This document shows positions 46,989 to 55,100 of a stretch of 64,000 nucleotides of DNA, one piece after another. Under the pieces are notes generated by a model, which was given only the letters and a program-made list of their open reading frames with translations, was not told the origin of the DNA and did not search any database. The DNA comes from Cellulomonas edaphi (GTDB lineage: Bacteria; Actinomycetota; Actinomycetes; Actinomycetales; Cellulomonadaceae): positions 372,001 to 436,000 of the forward strand of contig NZ_JAUCGR010000003.1 of the NCBI RefSeq assembly GCF_030362815.1. The letters run 5' to 3'. The position numbers were made by a program, and so were the translations under genes. The first letter of the stretch is position 1, and each line of letters begins with the position of its first letter.

Positions 46989-47990
46989 TCAGCCCGGAGC
47001 AGGTACCCGTGACGCGAGCAGCGCACGCTCGAGCTCCTCGGGCAGCCCGTGCACCGGCCGGTCGGCGCGCTGGGCCACGGGCCCGCGCCCCCGCAGCCAC
47101 TCCCAGGTGTCGGCCACCGTCTCCTCGACCGGCCGGCAACGCAGCCCGGCGGAGAGCGCCCTGCGCGGCTGCCCCTCCATGAACCCGGCCCACTCGCCGT
47201 GCTCCGGCACCCAGATCGGCAGCTGCGTCCACGGTTCGGCGCCCGCCGCGAGCACGTCGTCCTCCGGGATCCAGACCAGGTTGGCCGTCGAGCCGGTCGC
47301 CGCGAGACACGCAGCCAGCAGCCCGGCCGTCGTCGTGTGGCCGGAAGGGCTGACGGCGTCGTACGCGCCGTCGCGCCCGTCCGCGAGCGCGTCGAGCGCC
47401 CAGGCGGCGAGGTCGCGCGCGTCGATGTACTGCAGCGGTCGCTCGGGTCGCCCTGGCGCGACGACGTCGCCACCGCGCGCGATGCGGGTGAGCCACCAGG
47501 GCAGCCGCCCGATGTCCTCGTGCGGGCCCAGGATGAGACCCGGCCTGACGAGCAGCGCGTCGGGGAAGCTGCGCAGGACGCCCCGCTCGGATCCACGCTT
47601 GATCGCGTCGTAGGCGCCGTCGGCGGCGTCCGGATCGCCTTCGACCAGCGGGGAGGCCTCGTCGACGTGGGTCCCCCACGCGTAGACCGAGATGGTCGAG
47701 ACGTACGCGTACCTGCCCACGCGCCCGCGCAGCGTGTCCGCCGTCGAGGTCGCCACGCGCGGCGCGCCCGACCACGTGTCGACGGCCACGTCCCAGCGCG
47801 ACGCCCCGAGCGCTTCGACCACGGCGTCCGGGTCGTGGCGATCGGCGACCAGCGCCCGCACGCCGTCCTGCGCAGCGACGCTGCCCCGGTTGAGCGTGGT
47901 CACGTCCCAGCCGCGCGCCAGCGCGTCCTCGACCAGCGCGCGTCCGACGAACCTCGTCCCGCCCAGCACCAGCAGCCGCATGAGGGCCAT
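46989..47990 (-). CDS. NAD-dependent epimerase/dehydratase family protein
   Basis: The 333-residue extended SDR has an N-terminal Rossmann motif (LLVLGGTRFVGRALVEDAL) and a Tyr-x-x-x-Lys pair in AYDAIKRGSERGVL (Tyr-Asp-Ala-Ile-Lys). Other blocks are VRPGLILGPHEDIGRLPWWL and ERPLQYIDARDLAAWALDAL. It resembles nucleoside-diphosphate-sugar epimerases and mRNA-binding-like CSP41 relatives. No clear substrate. The ATG at 47990 has weak GAGAG upstream; one nine bases later (47981, MRLLVLGG) is typical of relatives. It diverges from a VOC gene. Confidence 0.8.
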   Translation of the reverse strand: MALMRLLVLGGTRFVGRALVEDALARGWDVTTLNRGSVAAQDGVRALVADRHDPDAVVEALGASRWDVAVDTWSGAPRVATSTADTLRGRVGRYAYVSTISVYAWGTHVDEASPLVEGDPDAADGAYDAIKRGSERGVLRSFPDALLVRPGLILGPHEDIGRLPWWLTRIARGGDVVAPGRPERPLQYIDARDLAAWALDALADGRDGAYDAVSPSGHTTTAGLLAACLAATGSTANLVWIPEDDVLAAGAEPWTQLPIWVPEHGEWAGFMEGQPRRALSAGLRCRPVEETVADTWEWLRGRGPVAQRADRPVHGLPEELERALLASRVPAPG

Positions 47991-48033
47991 GCTCTCGGTG
48001 ACGCGCGCAGAGCGCCAGGTCTACGTTGGCCGA

Positions 48034-48474
48034 GTGCTGACCAACCGCTCCGCACCGCACGCACGTGTCACTCCCGTGCTCATCGTGTCCGACGTCCGTG
48101 CCGCGGTCGCGTGGTACCTCGAGGTCTTCGGGTTCGTGGAGCACGTCCGCATCGGTGAGGGCCACCGCGCGCAGCTCGGCCTCCCGGGCGGGCCGGCCGC
48201 CGAGCTCGTCGTGGCCGAGGTGCGGCCGGGCCGACGCCTCCCCCTGGACGACCGGTCGCACCAGGTGATGCTCAAGGTGGCCGACGCTCGTGCCGTCGTC
48301 GGCCTCGCGGTGGCTCGCGGCGCCACCCTGGTCGATCCCCTGCACGACTGGGAGTACGGCGAGCGGCAGGCCGCTCTCACCGACCCCTTCGGCCACCAGT
48401 GGGTGGTCAACGAGACGCTCGCGGATGTCGACCCGGCCGCATGGGGCGGTCAGACCGTGACTCCTCGGGAGTAG
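48034..48474 (+). CDS. VOC-family glyoxalase/bleomycin-resistance-like protein
   Basis: The 146-residue single-domain VOC protein starts VTPVLIVSDVRAAVAWYLEVFGF, the usual beta-alpha-beta opening. It continues with HQVMLKVADARAVVGLAVARG and closes with LTDPFGHQWVVNETLADVD. It may bind or inactivate a small molecule, or be a metal-dependent lyase. The start (GTG 48034) is uncertain because no ribosome site is visible. It is divergent from the epimerase gene. Confidence 0.75.
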   Translation: MLTNRSAPHARVTPVLIVSDVRAAVAWYLEVFGFVEHVRIGEGHRAQLGLPGGPAAELVVAEVRPGRRLPLDDRSHQVMLKVADARAVVGLAVARGATLVDPLHDWEYGERQAALTDPFGHQWVVNETLADVDPAAWGGQTVTPRE

Positions 48475-48556
48475 CCACCCCGAGCAACCAGGTCGCTCGA
48501 ACGCGCTCCTGCCGGCGGGCATCTGCCGTACGGTGCAGGGAAAACCTGGAGGACGC

Positions 48557-49993
48557 ATGAGCGAGCTGGACGGACGACGGCGTGCGGGCCTGGCCGTGGC
48601 ACTGGCATCGGCGCTGGTGGTCGGGCTGGTCGGCGCGCAGCCGGCCGTGGCGGTCGACGAGACCATCTCGGGACAGGTCACGTTCCAGGGCACGGGTGTG
48701 CCGGGCCTGACGGTCTCCGTGAGCCACCTCGAGATCGAGGACGAGATGAACCCCGACGCCAAGGGCATCTGGCTCGAGGAGTACCACGGCACGACGGACG
48801 CGTCGGGCCACTACTCGATCCCCGTGGGGATCGACACCTACCTGGTCTCGGTCGGGGTCGACCGTCCCAGCGACTACCTGGTGTCGTACAGCGGCAGCAC
48901 CGTCCGGCTCCCGGAGGCCAAGCTCCTCCGCACCACGTCCGGGGCGCACCTGTCCGCCAACATCGCCCTGGTCGCGGCCGCCAAGGTCACCGGCACGGTC
49001 GTCGACAGCAGCGGCATCCCGCGCAGCAACGTTCACGTGGGCGCCTCCACCAGCGGACGAGCCGGTGGTGGAGAGGCGACCACCGACGCCGAGGGCCGGT
49101 ACACGATCGGGGGCCTCCCGACCGGCACGGTGACCGTCTACACGGGCGTCTGGGGCCAGGGAAGGCAGCAGACGGTCGCCGCGCGCCAGGGGACCACCAC
49201 GACGGTCCCGACCATCACCCAGCTCAAGCCCTCGACCATCACGGGGACGCTCGACGGCAAGTACCCACGCAACCAGGACTTCGCCCTGCTCGACACGAAG
49301 CACCACCAGGTCGCGGAGGCGACCCCCGACCGCACCGGGCACGTGAGGTTCACGAACCTGAAGCAGGGCGCGTATCGCGTGGTGGTCAGCGGCACGAACC
49401 TCAGCAGGCGCGTCGTCGTCGAGACGGGGAAGACGGCGTCCTTCGGCACCATCACGCGCGCCAACCGCACGGACATCCGCGGGGTCGTCCTGAGCCCTTC
49501 GGGGAAGCCGGTCGCGGGCGCCCTCGTCACTGCCACGGACTCGTTCGGCACCGACGCCGGCGTCAGCACTCCTACCTGGACCGACTCGGCCGGGCGGTAC
49601 ACGATCTCCTCCGCCGCCATCAGCGGCAGCTACACCGTGACGGCGGGAGCACCGGGCTACGCGCGGGGTCTCAAGGCGACCACGGTGGTCAAGGGCGAGG
49701 ACACGACGGGTGTCACCGTCAGGCTCCGGACGGCAGGGACGCTGACGGGCGTCGTGAAGAACGCCCAGGGGGGCAAGCCCGTCGCCGGCGTGGCCGTCGG
49801 TTTCACGGGATCTGCTCCGAGCACGTGGGTGACCACGGACACGTCCGGACGATGGACGATCCGAGGCCTGCTGGCGGGCGCGCACACCCTGCGCTTCGCG
49901 GACCCGAACGCCGGCGGCTACCTCGACGCCACCAAGTCGGCCACGGTCGTCGCCGGCACGACGGTCACCGTCCCCACCGTGGTCCTGCACTGA
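48557..49993 (+). CDS. Secreted protein with repeated carboxypeptidase-regulatory (CnaB-like) domains
   Basis: The 478-residue protein has a signal peptide (RRRAGLAVALASALVVGLVGAQPAVA). About five Ig-like carboxypeptidase-regulatory or CnaB-type repeats follow, visible as ISGQVTFQGTGVPGLTV, VTGTVVDSSGIPRSNVHVG with DAEGRYTIGGLPTGTVTV, IRGVVLSPSGKPVAGALV with DSAGRYTISSAAISGSYTV, and LTGVVKNAQGGKPVAGVAV with DTSGRWTIRGLLAG. No catalytic site or sortase signal is seen. It ends before a perfect terminator. TGGAGGA sets the ATG at 48557. Probably a secreted binding or matrix protein. Confidence 0.75.
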   Translation: MSELDGRRRAGLAVALASALVVGLVGAQPAVAVDETISGQVTFQGTGVPGLTVSVSHLEIEDEMNPDAKGIWLEEYHGTTDASGHYSIPVGIDTYLVSVGVDRPSDYLVSYSGSTVRLPEAKLLRTTSGAHLSANIALVAAAKVTGTVVDSSGIPRSNVHVGASTSGRAGGGEATTDAEGRYTIGGLPTGTVTVYTGVWGQGRQQTVAARQGTTTTVPTITQLKPSTITGTLDGKYPRNQDFALLDTKHHQVAEATPDRTGHVRFTNLKQGAYRVVVSGTNLSRRVVVETGKTASFGTITRANRTDIRGVVLSPSGKPVAGALVTATDSFGTDAGVSTPTWTDSAGRYTISSAAISGSYTVTAGAPGYARGLKATTVVKGEDTTGVTVRLRTAGTLTGVVKNAQGGKPVAGVAVGFTGSAPSTWVTTDTSGRWTIRGLLAGAHTLRFADPNAGGYLDATKSATVVAGTTVTVPTVVLH

Positions 49994-50010
49994 TCCCACG
50001 GCCCTCCTGG

Positions 50011-50043
50011 CCCGGGCGGGGTGCGAGATGCGCCCCGCCCGGG
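50011..50043. terminator. Bidirectional terminator
   Basis: CCCGGGCGGGG (50011-50021) and CCCCGCCCGGG (50033-50043) pair perfectly around an 11-base loop. It lies between the convergent CnaB-like gene and the small leftward gene ending at 50055. Confidence 0.8.
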
Positions 50044-50054
50044 AGCAGCCGTCG

Positions 50055-50366
50055 TCAGGTGCACACCACGCCCACGCACTGCGGGGACCTCCCGTTGTGG
50101 CGTGCCGTGTTGCCGCCGAGGTCCACCGCGCCCGGAACGTAGATCCCCCAGCCGGCGTTGTGGCGGGCGTCGTTGTCCCCCAGCGACACCGTGGCGTCGG
50201 CGCCGAGGGTCAGGCCAGGGCCGGCGCACACGAGGTCCGCGTGCAGGACCGTGTCGACGGTCACGGTCGACCCACAGGCGGGCGGCGGCGATGCGGTTGC
50301 GGGTGTCGCCAGCACGACGGCGGCACCGGTGAGGAGCAAGCAGGACAGGACGGCGGGAACGCGCAC
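50055..50366 (-). CDS. Short secreted beta-helix-type protein, probably internally deleted (103 aa)
   Basis: The 103-residue protein has a signal peptide (MRVPAVLSCLLLTGAAVVLATPATA) and Cys-rich sequence. CGSTVTVDTVLHADLVCAGPG and LTLGADATVSLGDN are like the first coil of right-handed beta-helix proteins. NAGWGIYVPGAVDLGGNTARHNG and SPQCVGVVCT are like the last coil. The middle coils are absent. It may be a deletion product that still folds as a small domain or a decaying gene. The start is ATG at 50366; no strong ribosome site is obvious. Confidence 0.6.
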   Translation of the reverse strand: MRVPAVLSCLLLTGAAVVLATPATASPPPACGSTVTVDTVLHADLVCAGPGLTLGADATVSLGDNDARHNAGWGIYVPGAVDLGGNTARHNGRSPQCVGVVCT

Positions 50367-50509
50367 GACGACCTCCGCTGTGAGGTTCGGATGATCTGGA
50401 GAGGCACGATCCCGACTTCACCCCTGGGGACGTGCGACCTCGACCGAGCCCGCGGGCCGGTCAGCGCGTCCAGTATGCCGCGTTTGTCATGATCTGGACC
50501 GGGTGAGAT

Positions 50510-51130
50510 TCAGCTGGGCTGCACCCGCTCGACCGGCTGGCGCAGGATCGTCCGCAGCCGCGCGGGCGCCACGCGGCGGGCATCGCTGAGGTAGATCTCG
50601 TGGTGCCTGCCCGTCAGGCGTAGGCCGTGCTCCGGGACGAACCGGTCGTGGATCTGCGTGAGCACCTCGGCCTCCGCGTCGTACGGCCCGATGTGCAGCG
50701 TCTGGACGGAAGTGCCTTCGTCGAGCGACTCCAGCCGGACCTGCTCGAGCACCGGCCCGACCCTGTGCGCCACCGACGCGGCCGCTGCGCCGATGAGCTC
50801 GCTCGAGATCCAGTCGGGGACCATGAGCATCAGCGTCCAGTCCCACGCAGACTTGTCGCGGCGAGAGGTGAACGCCTCCATGTCCGCCGCCGACCAGAGC
50901 GCCTCCAGCGGCGGCACCACGTAGTCGCGACCCAGGTCGCGCTTGCTGGCAAGCTTCACCGCGTACGCCAGCGGGTACAGGGCGGCGATCGCCTCGGCGT
51001 ACGCGGGCGCGGTGTTCGGGTCGCCGTGGCCGTCGAGCATGAGGTACTCCAGCCGCGGGACGTCGACGAGGCGAAGCTCCCCGGCCCTGGCGCGATAGGA
51101 GTCGAGCGACACCTTGAAGTCGATCTTCAT
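50510..51130 (-). CDS. GyrI-like/SOUL-type small-molecule-binding protein
   Basis: The 206-residue protein belongs to the GyrI-like (AraC effector-binding-like) superfamily. The core is VDVPRLEYLMLDGHGDPNT, WDWTLMLMVPDW, TLHIGPYDAEAEVLTQIHDRFV and GLRLTGRHHEIYLSDARRV. It is a stand-alone binding domain without DNA-binding part, as in YhaI/SbmC-like proteins. The ATG at 51130 follows GGGAGGG. It should bind a small hydrophobic ligand or toxin. Neighbours give no clue. Confidence 0.8.
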   Translation of the reverse strand: MKIDFKVSLDSYRARAGELRLVDVPRLEYLMLDGHGDPNTAPAYAEAIAALYPLAYAVKLASKRDLGRDYVVPPLEALWSAADMEAFTSRRDKSAWDWTLMLMVPDWISSELIGAAAASVAHRVGPVLEQVRLESLDEGTSVQTLHIGPYDAEAEVLTQIHDRFVPEHGLRLTGRHHEIYLSDARRVAPARLRTILRQPVERVQPS

Positions 51131-51280
51131 CGAGGCCCTCCCGCGCTCAGGGTAGGGCGGTTCCGCCAGCGCGCGGCGCCGGGACGCCGAGCCGGGCACG
51201 GCCGACGAGCCGCGCGGCGCGCGTCGCGCGGCGCGCGTCGCGCGAGCGGATGCCCCGCGGCAGCGCCCGCGTACGGCACC

Positions 51281-51724
51281 ATGTGGCGCGTGAAGCCTGC
51301 CGACGCCGCTCTCGAGATCCGGGCCCTGCCGTGGCGCCCGCGCTACCGCAAGCCCGAGGCGGGCCTCGACGTCACTGACATCGGCGTGCCCGACCTCGAC
51401 GACGACTTCGGCGTCGGCATCGTGGTCGCGATCGCCCTCATCGTGCTCCTGCCGGTGATCGTGGTCCTTCTCGCGATCGTCCTGCTCCCGGTCGAGGCGC
51501 TCCTCGCCGTCATCGTCGGCGCGCTCGTGCTGGTGGCGCGATTCACGGGCGTCATCCCCTGGACGGTCACGTACACCGATGCCCACCTGGACCTCGTCAG
51601 CGAGAAGCACCGCTTCCTCCCCGGCGCGGTGCGTCGCGTCCGGGAGCTCAACGGCGACCGCCGGGTCAGGGTCCGCTGGAGCTGGACGGGGCCGGCGGCG
51701 GCCACCCAGGCACCCGCGATCTGA
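51281..51724 (+). CDS. Small membrane protein with two TM helices (147 aa)
   Basis: I cannot assign the family. The protein has a basic N terminus (LPWRPRYRKPE) and an acidic stretch DVTDIGVPDLDDDFG. A long hydrophobic region follows that can form two helices (VGIVVAIALIVLLPVIVVLL and VEALLAVIVGALVLVA), then a soluble tail with PWTVTYTDAHLDLVSEKHRF. It might be a membrane-bound regulator of a transporter. ATG at 51281 or GTG at 51290 could be the start. It is divergent from the GyrI-like gene by about 150 bp. Confidence 0.6.
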   Translation: MWRVKPADAALEIRALPWRPRYRKPEAGLDVTDIGVPDLDDDFGVGIVVAIALIVLLPVIVVLLAIVLLPVEALLAVIVGALVLVARFTGVIPWTVTYTDAHLDLVSEKHRFLPGAVRRVRELNGDRRVRVRWSWTGPAAATQAPAI

Positions 51725-51742
51725 CGCGGGGTCGCCGAGCCG

Positions 51743-51898
51743 TCAGGCCGCGTAGAACTGCTCACGTCGGCGGGCCGCCGACTCGCTGGCCGCGTAGCTC
51801 ACGGGCCGAGGCGCAGGCGCAGCCGCCAGGGCGGGCACCTCGCCGCCGCCGAGCTCCGGGTCGTCGCTCAGGTCCCAGCTCAGGACGTCGTCGGCCAT
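51743..51898 (-). CDS. Short acidic protein (51 aa, hypothetical)
   Basis: The frame encodes MADDVLSWDLSDDPELGGGE, then an Ala-Pro-rich part and a C-terminal SAARRREQFYAA. GAGGTGGAGG and GAGG lie just upstream of the ATG at 51898. Its compact charged ends are gene-like, but it is short and has no recognised family, so confidence is limited. It sits between two rightward genes in opposite orientation. Confidence 0.4.
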   Translation of the reverse strand: MADDVLSWDLSDDPELGGGEVPALAAAPAPRPVSYAASESAARRREQFYAA

Positions 51899-52134
51899 CC
51901 TCGTCACCCTCCACCTCGACGTGGTCCACCGGCACGCGCGGCCGGCCCGCCTTGCCCACCCATCGGCGGACCGCTCCTCGATGTTCGGCTTCCGGCCCGA
52001 CACCGGGTGAACGTGCGTTCACCCGAACGGGTGCTTTCCTCAAGCCTCGCCCCGCGGGCGTCGATAGCCACTCGGCCGCAGGGACACGTTTCCGCTGGCC
52101 AGGCCGCACGTGAGCGACGACGAAGAGGTATCCG

Positions 52135-55100
52135 ATGGGCAAGTCCGGCATCACTCCCATGTCCATCGAGGGCCAGGGCCGCGCGCGCGCCGTCGTCCGG
52201 CCCCGCATCCCGATGGTGCTGGGCCTGTCGCTGGTCGCGGCCACGCTCCAGGTCGCCGCCCCCACGGTCGCCGCGGCCAACCCGGCGGGGACCCACCTGG
52301 TCATCAACGAGTTCTCCGGCGGCAACGGCGCAGGAGTCTCAGCCACCGACGAGTTCGTGGAGCTCTACAACCCCACCTCCGAGACCATCACCTTCACCGG
52401 GACGATCCAGTACAAGTCCGCGACCGGGACGAGCTTCGCGTCCGTCGGCCCGGTCACCACGTTCGTGGTCGCACCGCACGGCTACTGGCTTGTCGCGGGG
52501 GCGAACTACACGGGCGCCGGCACGCCGGACTCCCGCTACACCTTCGACGCCTCCGCGTCCACGACGGCGGGCGGCCACATCGCCCTGACCGCCGCGACGA
52601 CGTCGCAGCCCGCGGGACCCGACCCGCTTCGCGTCGACCTGATCGGCTGGGGCACCGCCAACATGCCCGAGGGCAGCGCGGCACCGGCCCACCCCTCCGT
52701 CGGCGGGTCACTGCACCGGATCGCCGGCGTCGACACCGACAACAACAGCCGCGACTTCGTGGCGCGCGCCGGGCGGTCCCCCCGCGGCTCCGCGCAGAAC
52801 GGTTCGGTGGTCATCACCAACCCGGGCGACAAGGTCTTCCCCGCCGACACCGCCATCAGCCCGATCACGCTGACCACCACCGGCGGCCTGGCGCCGATCA
52901 CCTACTCGGTCACCGAAGGCTCGCTTCCCGCCGGGCTCACGCTCCAGGTCGGCGGCCAGATCAGCGGCACGCCGACCGCACCCGCCTCCGCCACGCCCGT
53001 CACCGTCCGCTCGGTCGACGGCAATGGTGACGCCACCTTCGTGACCTTCAGCATCACCGTCACCGGAGACGTCGTCCCCGTCTCCGTCGCCGCTCCCACC
53101 GCCCAGCGACTCGCGGTCGGGACGGCCGTCACGCCGTTCGCGTTCACCGCCAGCGGCGGGACGCCCCCGTACGCCTACGCCGTGACCTCCGGATCGCTGC
53201 CGGCCGGCCTCACGCTCGACCCGAGCACCGGAGAGGTCAGCGGCACGCCGAGCGAGGTCACCGCAGCGACCGACGTCACCGTGACGGTCACCGACTCTCT
53301 CGGTGCGACGGGTGACGCGACGACGGGCGTCGAGGTCGGGCCCGGCACGATCACGAGCGGGACCCCTACGGTGGACGGCACCGCGCCCGTCGTCGGCGAC
53401 CTGCTGACCGCGTCTCCGGGCGACTGGGCTCCCGCGTCGGTGACCCACTCCTACCAGTGGCTCGCGGACGGCCAGGAGATCGACGGCGCGGACGGCGCCT
53501 CGCTCGCCGTGACCGAGGACCTGCTCGGATCGGTGCTGAGCGTTCGCGTCACCGGCACCCGGCCCGGATACGACCCGGCGTCGCACACGTCCGCCGGCAC
53601 GGCCGCGGTGGCCCGACCCGTCACCGTGTCCGGTCCCGGCAGCCAGAGCGTCGCCGTCGGCGAGGCGGTCACCCCGTTCTCGTTCGTCGCGTCCGGCGGC
53701 GTCCCGCCGTACACCTATGCCGTGGTCGACGGGACCCTGCCCGCCGGACTGGCGCTCGACGCCCGAACCGGCCAGGTCACGGGCACCCCGCAGGCGACAG
53801 CGCCCGCGGCCGACGTCACCGTCGCGGCCACCGACGCGAACGGCCGCTCCGCCTCCGCGGCAGTCTCCGTCGGAGTGGGGCCCGGCTCGCTGACCACGTC
53901 GACCCCGACGATCGACGACGCGCTCCCCGTCGTCGGCGACGTCCTGACCGCCGACGCGGGCGCCTGGGGCCCCGCGCCCGTCGAGCTCAGCTACCAGTGG
54001 CTCGCCGACGACCGCGAGCTCGAGGGCGAGACCGGCGCGAGCCTGACCGTCACCCCCGAACTCGTCGGCGCCGTGCTCAGCGTCCGGGTCACCGGCACCA
54101 AGGGCGAGCACCGGTCCGCCTCGACGGAGTCGCCCGGCACCGCGTCCGTGCGCGCCGCGGTCGACCTCTCCAGCCCCGGGACGCAGCGACTGACCGTCGG
54201 CTCGCCGATCGAGCCGGTCGTCCTGGACGCCACCGGGGGCGTCGCGCCGTACACGTACGCGGTGACCGACGGCGCCCTCCCGGACGGGCTCGAGCTCGAC
54301 GCCGACTCCGGGGAGATCGCGGGCACGCCCACCACGGCGGCCGAGGCATCGACCGTGACCGTCACGGCACAGGACTCCGACGGCCACGTCGCGTCGGCGT
54401 CGTTCTCCGTCGAGGTGGCCCTGGGCGCGCTCACCACCGCGACGCCGAGCCTGAGCGACACCACCCCGGTGGTCGGCGACGTCCTGACGGTCTCCCCCGG
54501 CGCCTGGGGACCGGCACCGGTCGCCCTGTCCTACCAGTGGCTCGCCGACGGTCAGCCGATCGCCGACCAGACCCGACCCACCCTCACCGTCACCGACGAC
54601 CTGGTCGGTGCCGTGCTGTCCGCCCGGATGACCGGCACCAAGGCGCAGTACACGACCGCCTCGACCACCTCGGTGAGCACGCTCCCCGTGCTGAGCCCGG
54701 TCAGCGTGACGGCTCCCGCCCACCAGGACCTGACTGTCGGGACCACGATCACCCCGATCGCGATCGCCGCGTCCGGCGGCGTGGCCCCGTACACGTACGC
54801 CGTGACTGACGGCATCCTGCCCGACGGCCTGCAGCTCGACGCGGACACCGGTCGGATCACGGGCACGCCCACCACGGTCACCGACGCCTCCGCCGTCACG
54901 GTCACCGTCCAGGACTCCGACGGCCACTCGGTGTCGGCCTCGTTGTCCGTCGAGGTCGCCGCCGGCACCCTCGTCACCGCGACCCCGACGCTGAACGACA
55001 CGACCCCCGTCGTCGGCGACGTCCTCACCGCCTCCCCCGGCACCTGGGGACCCGGACCCGTCGCCCTGTCCTACCAGTGGCTCGCCGACGGTCGGCCGAT

